From Dyella halodurans (GTDB taxonomy: Bacteria; Pseudomonadota; Gammaproteobacteria; Xanthomonadales; Rhodanobacteraceae), in contig NZ_JAPDPF010000002.1 of assembly GCF_026283925.1 (NCBI RefSeq), forward strand, positions 558,001 to 622,000: DNA of 64,000 nt. Reading direction: 5' to 3'. Every line of letters begins with the position of its first letter. The stretch's first letter is position 1. This document shows, one piece after another, positions 27,139 through 35,535 of the stretch. The notes below the pieces were generated by a model. It was given only the letters and a program-made list of their open reading frames with translations, did not search any database and was not told the DNA's origin. A program made the position numbers and the translations under genes.

Positions 27139-27297
27139 ATGGAAGCGTCACCCGAGACGATTACAAAACAGCAGGAGCGGACGGTTTTCCTGGTCCTGAC
27201 TGTGGCCTTGTTCCCTGCCCTGGCAGTGGCGATTGTCGTTTCCTATGGGTTCGCCGTCTGGGTGTGGCAAATGTTCAACGGCCCGCCGGGAACTTGA
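27139..27297 (+). CDS. napE: Periplasmic nitrate reductase small membrane protein NapE
   Basis: This 52-residue single-pass membrane protein has the sequence start MEASPETITKQQERTVFLVL, then one hydrophobic helix and VWQMFNGPPGT at the end. The RTxxFLxLTVxLFPxLAVxxVxxYGFxVWxxQ pattern is typical of NapE. Its biochemical role is unknown. It opens the nap operon, and 106 bases separate it from napD. No napF is present in that gap; a 35-codon reading frame (27300-27407) that overlaps the napD start matches nothing I know. Confidence 0.85.
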   Translation: MEASPETITKQQERTVFLVLTVALFPALAVAIVVSYGFAVWVWQMFNGPPGT

Positions 27298-27403
27298 GCA
27301 TGATCGTCGACGCCTCTTCCCATGCAAGCTACCTCGCGACATCGGTTGCGCCGCAAGTGCGTGCAAACGCGACAGCTTGTCGAGCCCAGGCAGGTGCCGC
27401 GCC

Positions 27404-27685
27404 ATGAACGACGAGCAACATATTTCCAGCCTCGTGCTGCTGCATCGTCATGAAGCTTTGCCGGCCATCAAGGCGCTGGTGGAGGCGCATGCTGGACTTG
27501 AAATCGCGGCGCAAGGCGATTGCCGTTGCGTCGTGCTCTGCGAAACGAATGATCAACGCGCACTGATGGACCATATTGACGCGCTGGAATTACTGCCTGG
27601 CGTGCTGAACGTGTCACTGATTTATCACCATGTGGAATCGCTTGGCGAGCTTGACCAGCCGATGGAGCCTGGCTTGTCGAGTTGA
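27404..27685 (+). CDS. napD: NapA chaperone NapD
   Basis: The 93-residue protein has the NapD ferredoxin-like fold pattern: [20 protein letters not shown] at the start, then [20 protein letters not shown] and [13 protein letters not shown]. NapD binds the Tat signal peptide of NapA and holds back export until the cofactor is inserted. It lies 11 bases before napA. The usual opening motif is slightly altered here (LLHRHE in place of the common VVxxRPE). Confidence 0.9.
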   Translation: MNDEQHISSLVLLHRHEALPAIKALVEAHAGLEIAAQGDCRCVVLCETNDQRALMDHIDALELLPGVLNVSLIYHHVESLGELDQPMEPGLSS

Positions 27686-27696
27686 GGAGTCGACGT

Positions 27697-30192
27697 ATGA
27701 CCATGACGCGACGGGAATTCATCCGCAACACCGCCGTGGCGGTTGCGGCGAATGTGGCGGGACTGGCATTGCCGGCCGCGGCGAGCAATGTGCTGCTGGA
27801 AGGCGACCTCACCCAACTGAAATGGAGCAAAGCGCCCTGTCGCTTCTGCGGCACCGGATGCGGCGTCAACGTGGCCGTGAAGAACGGTCGCGTGGTGGCC
27901 ACCCACGGCGATGAGCTGGCCGAAGTCAATCGGGGCATCAACTGCGTCAAGGGCTACTTCCTGTCAAAAATCATGTACGGCGCGGATCGCCTGACCCAGC
28001 CCCTGCTGCGCAAGAAGAATGGCACGTACGCGAAGGACGGCGACTTCACGCCGGTGACGTGGGACGAAGCCTTCGATGTCATGGCGGCGCAATTCAAGCG
28101 CGTGCTGAAGGAAAAGGGGCCGGAAGCGATCGGCATGTTCGGCTCCGGCCAATGGACGATCTGGGAAGGCTACGCCGCCAACAAGCTGTTCAAGGCCGGC
28201 TTCCGCAGCAACAACCTCGACCCGAATGCACGCCACTGCATGGCCTCGGCCGTGATGGGCTTCATGCGCACGTTCGGCATGGACGAGCCCATGGGCTGCT
28301 ACGACGACATCGAAGCGGCCGATGCGTTCGTGCTGTGGGGCTCCAACATGGCGGAGATGCATCCGATCCTGTGGACGCGCGTCACCGATCGCCGCCTGTC
28401 CAATCCCCACGTCAAGGTCGCGGTGCTGTCCACCTTCGAGCATCGCAGCTTCGAACTGGCCGACCTGCCGATCGTGTTCACCCCGCAGACGGATCTGGTC
28501 ATCCTCAACTACATCGCCAATCACATCATCAAGAGCGGCCGCGTCAACAAGGACTTCGTCAACCAGCACACCAGCTTCAAGCGCGGCAATACCGATATCG
28601 GCTATGGGCTCCGCCCCGACAATCCGCTTGAGCTGAAAGCCAAGAACGCCAAGGACCCCAATGGTGGCGAAGTCATCGACTTCGACCAGTTCGCTGCCTT
28701 CGTCGCGCCTTACACCATCGAAAAGGCGGTGGAGATGACCGGAGTGGAGCGTGGCTGGCTGGAGAAGCTGGCCGAACTCTATGCCGACCCCGCGATCAAG
28801 GTGACGTCGTTCTGGACCATGGGCTTCAACCAGCACACGCGCGGGGTGTGGGCCAACAATATGGTCTACAACCTGCACCTGCTGACCGGCAAGATCGCCC
28901 AACCCGGCAATAGCCCGTTCTCGCTGACCGGACAACCGTCGGCCTGCGGCACCGCGCGCGAAGTCGGCACCTTCAGCCATCGCCTGCCGGCCGACATGGT
29001 GGTGACCAATCCGGAACACCGCAAACACGCGGAAGAGATCTGGAATATTCCCCAGGGCATCATCCAGCCCAAGCCCGGCTTCCACGCGGTGGAACAGAAC
29101 CGCAAGCTCAAGGACGGCGTGCTCAACGCCTACTGGGTGCAGGTCAACAACAATATGCAGGCCGGCGCGAACCTGATGCAGGAGACGTATCCGGGCTATC
29201 GCGATGCAAGAAACTTTATCGTCGTATCCGACGCCTATCCCACCGTCACCGCGCAGGCAGCCGACCTGATCCTGCCCGCTGCGATGTGGGTGGAAAAGGA
29301 AGGCGCCTATGGCAACGCCGAGCGGCGCACCCAGTTCTGGCACCAATTGGTCCAGGCACCGGCGGAGGCGAAATCGGATCTCTGGCAGCTGATGGAGTTC
29401 TCCAAGCGCTTCACCACCGACGAATGCTGGCCCGCAGAAATCTTGGCAGCGAATCCGCAGTTCAAGGGCAAGACCCTGTTCGACGTGCTGTACCGGAACG
29501 GCAAGGTGGATCGATTCCCCGTGTCGCAGATCGAGGAGGGCTACCAGAACGACGAGTCCGCTGCGTTTGGCTTCTACGTGCAGAAGGGCTTGTTCGAGGA
29601 ATACGCCGAGTTCGGCCGTGGCCACGGGCATGACCTCGCCTATTTCGACGAGTATCACAAGGCACGCGGCCTGCGCTGGCCGGTCGTCGAAGGCAGGGAG
29701 ACGCGCTGGCGTTATCGCGAGGGCAGCGACCCTTATGTGAAGGCCGGCACCGGCTTCCAGTTCTACGGCAATCCCGACGGGCGCGCGGTGATCTGGGCCC
29801 TGCCCTATGAACCGCCGGCGGAGATGCCAGACGCCGAATACGATCTATGGCTGTCAACCGGCCGCGTGCTCGAACATTGGCACTCGGGCTCCATGACCAT
29901 GCGAGTGCCCGAGTTGTACCGGAGTTTCCCCCAGGCGGTCGTGTTCATGAATCCCGACGACGCCAAGGCGAGGGGCTTCAAGCGCGGCGACGAGGTGAAG
30001 GTGGTCTCCCGTCGCGGTGAAATGCGCTCGCGCATCGAGACCCGCGGCCGCAACCGCATGCCGCGCGGCGTGGTCTTCGTCCCCTGGTTCGACGCGGGAC
30101 AGTTGATCAACAAGGTCACCCTGGACGCGACCGACCCGATCTCCAAGCAGACCGACTACAAGAAGTGCGCCGTCAAGGTGCTGGCGGTCTAG
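27697..30192 (+). CDS. napA: Periplasmic nitrate reductase catalytic subunit NapA
   Basis: The 831-residue protein starts with a twin-arginine signal ([19 protein letters not shown]). It has the 4Fe-4S ligands Cys48, Cys51, Cys55 (CRFCGTGC) and Cys83 (NCVKG). The molybdenum ligand is Cys181 in [11 protein letters not shown]. Further molybdopterin motifs include [31 protein letters not shown] and [15 protein letters not shown]. It reduces nitrate to nitrite in the periplasm with bis-MGD. ATG 27697 has GAGGAG 7 bases upstream, which decides against the upstream TTG. Length is normal. Confidence 0.96.
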   Translation: MTMTRREFIRNTAVAVAANVAGLALPAAASNVLLEGDLTQLKWSKAPCRFCGTGCGVNVAVKNGRVVATHGDELAEVNRGINCVKGYFLSKIMYGADRLTQPLLRKKNGTYAKDGDFTPVTWDEAFDVMAAQFKRVLKEKGPEAIGMFGSGQWTIWEGYAANKLFKAGFRSNNLDPNARHCMASAVMGFMRTFGMDEPMGCYDDIEAADAFVLWGSNMAEMHPILWTRVTDRRLSNPHVKVAVLSTFEHRSFELADLPIVFTPQTDLVILNYIANHIIKSGRVNKDFVNQHTSFKRGNTDIGYGLRPDNPLELKAKNAKDPNGGEVIDFDQFAAFVAPYTIEKAVEMTGVERGWLEKLAELYADPAIKVTSFWTMGFNQHTRGVWANNMVYNLHLLTGKIAQPGNSPFSLTGQPSACGTAREVGTFSHRLPADMVVTNPEHRKHAEEIWNIPQGIIQPKPGFHAVEQNRKLKDGVLNAYWVQVNNNMQAGANLMQETYPGYRDARNFIVVSDAYPTVTAQAADLILPAAMWVEKEGAYGNAERRTQFWHQLVQAPAEAKSDLWQLMEFSKRFTTDECWPAEILAANPQFKGKTLFDVLYRNGKVDRFPVSQIEEGYQNDESAAFGFYVQKGLFEEYAEFGRGHGHDLAYFDEYHKARGLRWPVVEGRETRWRYREGSDPYVKAGTGFQFYGNPDGRAVIWALPYEPPAEMPDAEYDLWLSTGRVLEHWHSGSMTMRVPELYRSFPQAVVFMNPDDAKARGFKRGDEVKVVSRRGEMRSRIETRGRNRMPRGVVFVPWFDAGQLINKVTLDATDPISKQTDYKKCAVKVLAV

Positions 30193-30204
30193 GAGGACAC
30201 AGAC

Positions 30205-30777
30205 ATGCGCGACAAGCCTCTCATGCTCATTGCTGGTGTGGTCGTCGTGGTGGTGGCCGCCATCGCCTTCGTGGCCGGGGAAAAGCTGGGGCACAGCGAC
30301 AGGAGCGGATCGCATGCCATGGTCGGCATGCCGGCATCGGCGCCGCGGCCTGCAGCCCCTGCAGCGCCTGAAGCGCCGCCGCCAGGCCAACAGATCGATG
30401 CGCTGCGCCGTGGCGTACCGATCAGCGAGGAAGGTCCGCCACCGCCGATGGCGCGCGTGGAGAATACGGATATCCGGCGCAACCGCGCTTATCCCATGCA
30501 GCCGCCCACGATTCCGCACTCGATCGACAACTACCAGATCGACAAGAATTCCAATCGCTGCCTGCTCTGCCATGCGCGCGCCAATGCGGACAAATTCCAG
30601 GCGCCGCCGGTCAGCGTCACTCATTACATGGATCGCAACGACCAGTTCCTCGCCACCATCTCGCCGCGCCGTTACTTCTGCAACCAGTGCCATGTGGTGC
30701 AGACCGACGCCAAGCCCCTGGTCGCGAACACGTTCAAGGACATCGACACCGTGCTCTCCGAAGCAAAGGGGAACTGA
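30205..30777 (+). CDS. napB: Periplasmic nitrate reductase diheme cytochrome subunit NapB
   Basis: The 190-residue protein has an N-terminal hydrophobic export signal or anchor ([19 protein letters not shown]), a Pro/Ala-rich spacer, and two CxxCH heme sites (CLLCH and CNQCH). The motifs [18 protein letters not shown] and [13 protein letters not shown] are typical of NapB. It passes electrons from NapC to NapA. GGAGGA precedes the ATG, 12 bases after napA. Confidence 0.94.
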   Translation: MRDKPLMLIAGVVVVVVAAIAFVAGEKLGHSDRSGSHAMVGMPASAPRPAAPAAPEAPPPGQQIDALRRGVPISEEGPPPPMARVENTDIRRNRAYPMQPPTIPHSIDNYQIDKNSNRCLLCHARANADKFQAPPVSVTHYMDRNDQFLATISPRRYFCNQCHVVQTDAKPLVANTFKDIDTVLSEAKGN

Positions 30778-30779
30778 CC

Positions 30780-31379
30780 ATGTGGGCGCGGATCAAGCCG
30801 TGGGTGGCGACGTTCTGGCGCATTCTGCGCAAACCAAGTGTCCACTACAGCCTCGGCTTTCTCACTCTGGGCGGCTTCATTGCTGGCGTGGTCTTTTGGG
30901 GCGCATTCAACACCGCACTTGAAGCGACCAACACCGAGGCGTTTTGCACCGGCTGCCACGAAATGCGTGACAACGTGTTCCAGGAGCTGAAAACCACGAT
31001 CCACTACAGCAACCGATCCGGCGTGCGCGCCACCTGCCCCGATTGCCACGTACCGCATAACTGGACCGACAAGATCGCGCGCAAGATGCAGGCGTCCAAG
31101 GAGGTCTGGGGCAAGATATTCGGCACGGTGAACACGCGCGAGAAATTTCTCGACCACCGCCTCGTGCTCGCCGAACACGAGTGGGCGCGACTAAAGGCAA
31201 ACGATTCGCTGGAATGTAGAAATTGCCACAACTACGCATCAATGGATTTGACCCGACAATCGACGCGAGCCGCACAGATACACCAGCGCTGGCTGGTCAC
31301 GGGCGAAAAGACCTGCATTGATTGCCATAAGGGCATCGCACATCACCTGCCTGATATGACGGGGATACCGCAGGGCTGA
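30780..31379 (+). CDS. napC: Tetraheme quinol dehydrogenase NapC
   Basis: The 199-residue NapC/NirT-family protein has one N-terminal membrane anchor (residues about 22-45) and four CxxCH heme sites: CTGCH, CPDCH, CRNCH and CIDCH. It oxidises membrane quinol and feeds NapB/NapA. It begins 2 bases after the napB stop and closes the napEDABC operon. There is no napGH, so NapC is the only visible quinol link. Confidence 0.94.
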   Translation: MWARIKPWVATFWRILRKPSVHYSLGFLTLGGFIAGVVFWGAFNTALEATNTEAFCTGCHEMRDNVFQELKTTIHYSNRSGVRATCPDCHVPHNWTDKIARKMQASKEVWGKIFGTVNTREKFLDHRLVLAEHEWARLKANDSLECRNCHNYASMDLTRQSTRAAQIHQRWLVTGEKTCIDCHKGIAHHLPDMTGIPQG

Positions 31380-31778
31380 CGACTCTTGCTCTGGAGTCCC
31401 GTAGAGCTTTCGGACGCGATCCTCACCCCAAGCAACGTCAAAAGACTCGTCATTCCCGCGAAAGCGGGAATCCAGCGACTTTCAATCCGTTGAAAACTAA
31501 GGCACTGGATTCCCGCTTTCGCGGGAATGACGATCAAATGCATGCTCTTTCCCAATTCGCTTTGGCTGTGTCAGGCATGTTACAGCGCACGCCGTCGCTA
31601 CGAGTTATTCAGTCCTCGACTTGAATAAAAAAAGTCCTCCAAGCACACGACTGATTCAAGATTGAAACATATAGACGTCCAAGGCCATCGCCATGGAAAT
31701 ATTGCCAATTGACGGGTCAAAATGCAGCGCGTAGCGTGAAAATCACCAGCTCAATCACCCCGATCGAGGAGATGACCC
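31380..31778. other. Intergenic region with palindromic repeat pair; no gene seen
   Basis: This 399-base gap after napC carries the paired repeat at 31447-31533 and then AT-richer sequence leading to the secreted protein gene at 31779. A short inverted repeat TTGAC-GG-GTCAA lies at 31709-31720, about 60 bases before that gene, and could be an operator. No coding frame in the gap looks real. Confidence 0.5.
31447..31533. repeat. Paired palindromic (REP-like) repeat, 29-base arms
   Basis: The 29-base unit at 31447-31475 is repeated exactly in inverted form at 31505-31533. Each unit itself contains the hairpin ATTCCCGC-GAAA-GCGGGAAT. The same hairpin core occurs once at 58289-58316. Such dispersed palindromes are common in Xanthomonadales genomes and are usually mobilised by RAYT transposases. 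Here it lies after napC and may also help end its transcript. Confidence 0.85.
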
Positions 31779-32216
31779 GTGAAGCGCATCACCATGCTTT
31801 TCATGTCGCTGCTGATTTTCGCCGCCGTGGGATCGGCCTATGCGCAGGATGCGAAGGCTTATAAGGAGGGCCACGTAACTCGGGTCAGTTTCGTCAAAGT
31901 CAAACCCGGGCAATTCAATAATTACATGAAATATCTGGCCGGGCCTTATAAAGCCCAAATGGAAGCGTTGAAGAAGGCCGGCCTGATCACCGGTTACGCG
32001 ATTTACAGCGAGGAAGCGCGCACGCCGCAGGATGCCGACCTGGTCTTGACCATCACCTACCCGAACATGGCCGCGCTCGATCGCACCGATGAGTCCGACG
32101 CCATCGCCACCAAGACACTCGGCCCCATGGACGCACGCGACAAGGCCAGCATGGACCGGGAGTCGATGCGTGAACTCCAGGGCAGCTTGTTGACGCGCGA
32201 GTTGATCCTCAAATAA
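31779..32216 (+). CDS. Secreted protein of unknown function
   Basis: The 145-residue protein has a signal peptide (MKRITMLFMSLLIFAAVGSA, cleavage near AYA-QD). The mature part is charged, with VTRVSFVKVKPGQFNNYMKY and VLTITYPNMAALDRTDES, a pattern compatible with a small alpha/beta-barrel (dimeric ferredoxin-like) fold. I do not recognise a named family. GAGGAG lies 10 bases before the ATG. A hairpin at 32278-32300 follows. Confidence 0.75.
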   Translation: MKRITMLFMSLLIFAAVGSAYAQDAKAYKEGHVTRVSFVKVKPGQFNNYMKYLAGPYKAQMEALKKAGLITGYAIYSEEARTPQDADLVLTITYPNMAALDRTDESDAIATKTLGPMDARDKASMDRESMRELQGSLLTRELILK

Positions 32217-32277
32217 TCGCGCGGGCGGCTGATGCCGGCAGGTCGACATCAGCGCAAGGCTCCATCGCGCTTCGGAG

Positions 32278-32300
32278 AGGCCCTCGCCTGGCGAGGGCCT
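32278..32300. terminator. Hairpin between convergent genes, possible terminator
   Basis: AGGCCCTCG-CCTGG-CGAGGGCCT forms a perfect 9-bp GC-rich stem between the convergent genes ending at 32216 and 32311. There is no clear T tract on either side, so efficiency as an intrinsic terminator is uncertain. Confidence 0.5.
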
Positions 32301-32310
32301 TCAGCCCATC

Positions 32311-32718
32311 TCAACGATGGCCGTCGATGGACCTCAGCGAAGCGGACAGGAAGCGCCCACCGTTAAGCACGCTCTGCACCGCGTCGACCAGCTCCTCGCC
32401 CGCAGACGCCTTCAGCACGTAACCTCGGCCAATATCGAGCGCCTTGCGCACCAGGGCCGGATCGTCGTGCACCGTCACGAAGACCACAGCGAGTGCCGGG
32501 CGCTCGCTGATCAGCTCGCGCGCCGCCTGCATGCCATCCATGCCCGGCATGCTGATATCGGTGACCACGACATCCGGGTGCAGGCGCAGCACAGCCTTGA
32601 CCAGGGCTTCGCCATGCCCGACCACGGCGAGCACGTCGAAATCCTCCGCAAGCAGATGGCACATCTGCTCGGCGATCGGAGGGTGGTCTTCCGCCAGGAT
32701 GATCGTGGCTCGACTCAT
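32311..32718 (-). CDS. Stand-alone response regulator receiver protein (no output domain)
   Basis: The 135-residue protein is a full receiver domain: acidic pair in LAEDH (residues 10-11), phosphoacceptor Asp54 in VVVTDISMPGMDG, Thr in FVTVHDD and Lys in YVLKAS. It ends just after the receiver fold (SASLRSIDGHR) with no DNA-binding domain. Its receiver is similar to that of the NarL-type regulators at 32873 and 38017. It may act as a phosphate sink or shuttle for the kinase at 33472, or may be a remnant that lost its LuxR-type domain. ATG 32718 is preferred over GTG 32730. The motif at 32803 lies upstream. Confidence 0.85.
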   Translation of the reverse strand: MSRATIILAEDHPPIAEQMCHLLAEDFDVLAVVGHGEALVKAVLRLHPDVVVTDISMPGMDGMQAARELISERPALAVVFVTVHDDPALVRKALDIGRGYVLKASAGEELVDAVQSVLNGGRFLSASLRSIDGHR

Positions 32719-32802
32719 GCCGCTGCGCACGCTTGCTATCGCAATAACGTGAGCATCAGCGAGTTCTTGCCAAATTCCTAGCGAAAATGAACCGTGTCTT
32801 CA

Positions 32803-32817
32803 CTAAGTAGAATTACG
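32803..32817 (+). promoter_or_regulatory. CTAAGTAGAATTACG motif, candidate response-regulator site
   Basis: This exact 15-base sequence lies about 85 bases before the receiver-only gene. Near-identical copies (14/15) lie at 35400-35414 and, inverted, at 42849-42863; all are in control regions of the same signalling cluster. It includes the half-sites GTA-N4-TAC. Use by the NarL-type regulator is inference. Confidence 0.5.
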
Positions 32818-32872
32818 CCGCTTGCGTAGGCAGCCGTGTGAGACACGGGCTGAAACGGCTGGATATACCGTC

Positions 32873-33520
32873 TCACAGCAAAAGACCCAGCTCCTCCGAG
32901 CGCCTCACCAGCTCCATGGTGGAATGGACGCCGAGTATCTGCATCATCACGTACTTGTGCGCCTCGACCGTACGCACGGACAGCTTCAACTCATCCGCGA
33001 TCTGCTTGGAGCGCATGCCGCAACCCACCAGTCGCAAGACTTCGCGTTGCTTCACCGTGAACTGTTGCAGGTCCTGGATGCGGCTGCTGATGAAATGCGC
33101 CCCCAGGGACGGCGTGACATAAGTGCCACCGGCAAGCACCTGGTGGGCCGCCGTCAGCAAGTCCTCGCCGGCTGCATTCTTGAGCACGTACGCACTGGCG
33201 CCGGCCCGCATGGCGGAGGCCGCGAGCGCGGGTTCCGCATGCATGGTCAGGAACACGAACACCGTGCGATCGCCCTGCTGGCGCAGCCGCTTCAGCACGT
33301 CCAGGCCGTTCGTGCCTGGCATGTTGATGTCGGTCACCACCAGGTCGGGGCTCAACCGGCACACCGCCTCGAACAGGGCATTGCCGTCGGACTCGATCTC
33401 CAACAGCTCGAAGTCATCACCGAGAATGCGTTGAATGCCCTCGGCGACCATGCGGTGGTCGTCCGCAATGATCAGCCTGGGACGGATGCCTCTGGGTGCC
33501 GTAGCGGAATACGAATGCAT
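32873..33520 (-). CDS. NarL/FixJ-family response regulator
   Basis: The 215-residue protein has an N-terminal receiver (acidic pair at residues 20-21, phosphoacceptor Asp64 in VVTDINMPGTNG, Lys in YVLKNA) and a C-terminal LuxR-type helix-turn-helix (FTVKQREVLRLVGCGMRSKQ, then LSVRTVEAHKYVMMQILGV). It should bind DNA when phosphorylated. Its start lies inside the end of the histidine kinase gene (49-base overlap), so it is the cognate partner of that kinase. The repeated 15-base motif nearby is a good candidate for its target. Confidence 0.92.
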   Translation of the reverse strand: MHSYSATAPRGIRPRLIIADDHRMVAEGIQRILGDDFELLEIESDGNALFEAVCRLSPDLVVTDINMPGTNGLDVLKRLRQQGDRTVFVFLTMHAEPALAASAMRAGASAYVLKNAAGEDLLTAAHQVLAGGTYVTPSLGAHFISSRIQDLQQFTVKQREVLRLVGCGMRSKQIADELKLSVRTVEAHKYVMMQILGVHSTMELVRRSEELGLLL

Positions 33521-35070
33521 AGCTGCGTCCCTTTCCCTAGTGTCGACATCAAATGAAGTTCGCCATCCAGCGACCTCACTCGTTCATCCATGCTCAAGAG
33601 GCCAAGCCCCTTGGCCATTTCCCCATGCTCATCCCCGGATAGTTCAAAACCCTTCCCATCATCCATGACGTCCAGTTCCACGTGGGTCACGTTCATATCC
33701 ACGGCAACGCTGATGCAGCGGGCGTGGGCGTGACGCACGGCATTGCTCAAGGCCTCCTGCGTCACCCGATACAGACACAAGGCCACGTCCTGCGATAGTT
33801 CGCCGACGTGCGGGGAAACCCGCAGGTCGACCCTCGGTCCATTGCGCTGGCGCTGCGCATGGCAGAGTTCGGCAAGTGCAGCGGTCAAGCCCGTATGACT
33901 AAGCATGCTGGGATGAAGGTCGTGTGAAAGATGTCGCACATCGTCGGACAGTGCGATCAGCTCGTGCTGCAGGTGACTGATGTCGTCCTGGCTGTCCTTG
34001 CCGACCTTGCGCCGGATCGCACTTAGCTGGATCGAGGCCAGGGCGAGCCGCTGGTTGATGTCGTCGTGCAAGTCGCGCGCGATACGCGCCCGTTCCTGTT
34101 CCTGGGCCACGATCAAGCGGCCCGCCAGCTCGCGAATCTGCCCGCTACTGTCGAGCAGCGCGCGCTGCGTCATGCGTCGCTGTTCCACCAGGGCGGCAAG
34201 GAACAGCCCGGCCAGCGACATGCCCAGCGTCCACAACTGCACGCTCAACGTCGTCGTCGCCATATCCGTGCCCAGAAACGGCCCGCGCCCTTCCAGGCTG
34301 ATCTGCATGGCGACCACGCCGAACAGCAGTATGGCCACGCTGGTTCCGGGTATCTGTGTGCGCAAGGCGGCGAAGATCACCATCGTCAGTGGCAGCAGCA
34401 ACAAAAGTGGTCGCAGCAAGGGGGCGTGCCCGAAATAACGCCATGCCAGCCACAGCAGCGCGAACGCACCGATCGCCGCCAAGGTGACCAGCCAGCCCGG
34501 CGTGCCCTCCTTGCGGATGATGGATTTCGGATCCGCCAGACTGATCAAGGCAGGTACCAACAGCACGTAACCCAGCGCGCCGGCGAGCGCCAGATGCATC
34601 CAGCTATGCAGCGGTCCCGCTTCACCGGGAGTCAGGGTTTGCTCCAGGCCAGCGATGACGAGGGCCGAAAAGAACGGTAGCGCAAACCCGCCAATCGCGA
34701 AGAACGCGGCGAGCCGCCCGAAGTCGTCGATGCGACGCCCTGGGCACACCCTTCGCAGCAGCCAGGCCGCGGCCAGGATCAGCGCAACCAGCGGCAAGGT
34801 CACTGCGGCGAGGTTGGCCAGCGTCCGCGGAAATGCCACCGACGACGCCAGCAGCCCGATCACCCAGCCCCCGACGCAAGCGGGCCAGAACGTCTCCTCC
34901 TGACATAGCAGCGCGGCCAGCAGGACGCCTCCGGTAAACCACACCATCGGCGCGTCGCTTTGCTGGCTCCATAGCACCGCGGAAATCAGCTGTGCCCCGA
35001 GGCTCCCCGCGAACAGTAGAGCCGCTTTCGTGACCTGCGGAGGAACTCCCTTTGCAGTGCTGCGTAGCAT
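33472..35070 (-). CDS. MASE1-domain sensor histidine kinase (NarX/UhpB-type)
   Basis: The 532-residue membrane kinase has an N-terminal MASE1-like region with about eight to ten membrane segments (residues about 15-310). A HisKA_3 phosphotransfer helix follows, with His335 in ARIARDLHDDINQRLALAS. The C-terminal ATPase has the N box TQEALSNAVRHA, the G1 box DDGKGF and the G2 box KGLGLLSM. MASE1 is an integral-membrane sensing domain whose ligand is generally unknown. The partner regulator overlaps its 3' end. Motif copies lie in the upstream gap to 35535. Confidence 0.92.
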   Translation of the reverse strand: MLRSTAKGVPPQVTKAALLFAGSLGAQLISAVLWSQQSDAPMVWFTGGVLLAALLCQEETFWPACVGGWVIGLLASSVAFPRTLANLAAVTLPLVALILAAAWLLRRVCPGRRIDDFGRLAAFFAIGGFALPFFSALVIAGLEQTLTPGEAGPLHSWMHLALAGALGYVLLVPALISLADPKSIIRKEGTPGWLVTLAAIGAFALLWLAWRYFGHAPLLRPLLLLLPLTMVIFAALRTQIPGTSVAILLFGVVAMQISLEGRGPFLGTDMATTTLSVQLWTLGMSLAGLFLAALVEQRRMTQRALLDSSGQIRELAGRLIVAQEQERARIARDLHDDINQRLALASIQLSAIRRKVGKDSQDDISHLQHELIALSDDVRHLSHDLHPSMLSHTGLTAALAELCHAQRQRNGPRVDLRVSPHVGELSQDVALCLYRVTQEALSNAVRHAHARCISVAVDMNVTHVELDVMDDGKGFELSGDEHGEMAKGLGLLSMDERVRSLDGELHLMSTLGKGTQLCIRIPLRHPEASVPG

Positions 35071-35254
35071 GCGCCCCCAATCACCACGTCACCATGTTGT
35101 GGCGCTTAGCCAGTTCTCCCCTCTCTGCCTTCATAGAACCAGCCGCGTGAAGAGGCGATGATTCCCGAGCTCGACGGCCAGCCCTGATTTCGGAAATAGA
35201 CGCTTTCTTTCATGCAGTTACACGACATTCCTGAGACCTTCGAGCGGCCCGTCG

Positions 35255-35269
35255 ATGCGTAGAATTACC
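35255..35269 (+). promoter_or_regulatory. GTAGAATTAC core motif copy upstream of kinase gene
   Basis: The 10-base core GTAGAATTAC (35259-35268) is identical to the core of the copies at 32803 and 42849; over the full 15 bases it matches 11. It lies about 190 bases before the kinase start, in the same relative orientation as the copy before the receiver-only gene. Confidence 0.35.
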
Positions 35270-35399
35270 GGCAAATCAACGGTATTTCCTCCACGTACCG
35301 TCGAACGCCATGCCGGCGACGACGCCATCGCGCCAGCCGCGCGAACTTCGCAGGGCCGTCTCATGCCGCACGCGCCCGTGCGACTCCTGCCTGAAGTGT

Positions 35400-35414
35400 C
35401 TAAGTAGAAATACG
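35400..35414 (+). promoter_or_regulatory. CTAAGTAGAAATACG motif copy (14/15)
   Basis: One base differs from CTAAGTAGAATTACG at 32803. The copy lies about 120 bases before the patatin-barrel gene and 330 bases before the kinase gene. Upstream bases GTGTCT are also shared with the surroundings of the 32803 copy. Confidence 0.5.
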
Positions 35415-35535
35415 CAGAAATAGACCGTGCTTCTTCGCTGCCAAAAGCGCGCCATTGCGGCCAGACTTGCTGTCGCAGCGTACGCCGAGCCCAACCTGTT
35501 CACCCGACCGTCAACCATGCCGGAAAGTGGTGCTG

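Larger units (their letters stand above)
35071..35535. other. Divergent control region between histidine kinase and patatin-barrel gene
   Basis: This 465-base gap separates the minus-strand kinase operon from the plus-strand patatin gene. It contains two related motif copies (35255-35269 and 35400-35414). No coding frame in it is convincing. The patatin promoter must lie in the right part, and the kinase promoter in the left part. Confidence 0.6.

Noticed and set aside
27964-29658. A 564-codon open frame on the minus strand
   Set aside because: Antisense to napA with no ribosome site or recognisable domain.
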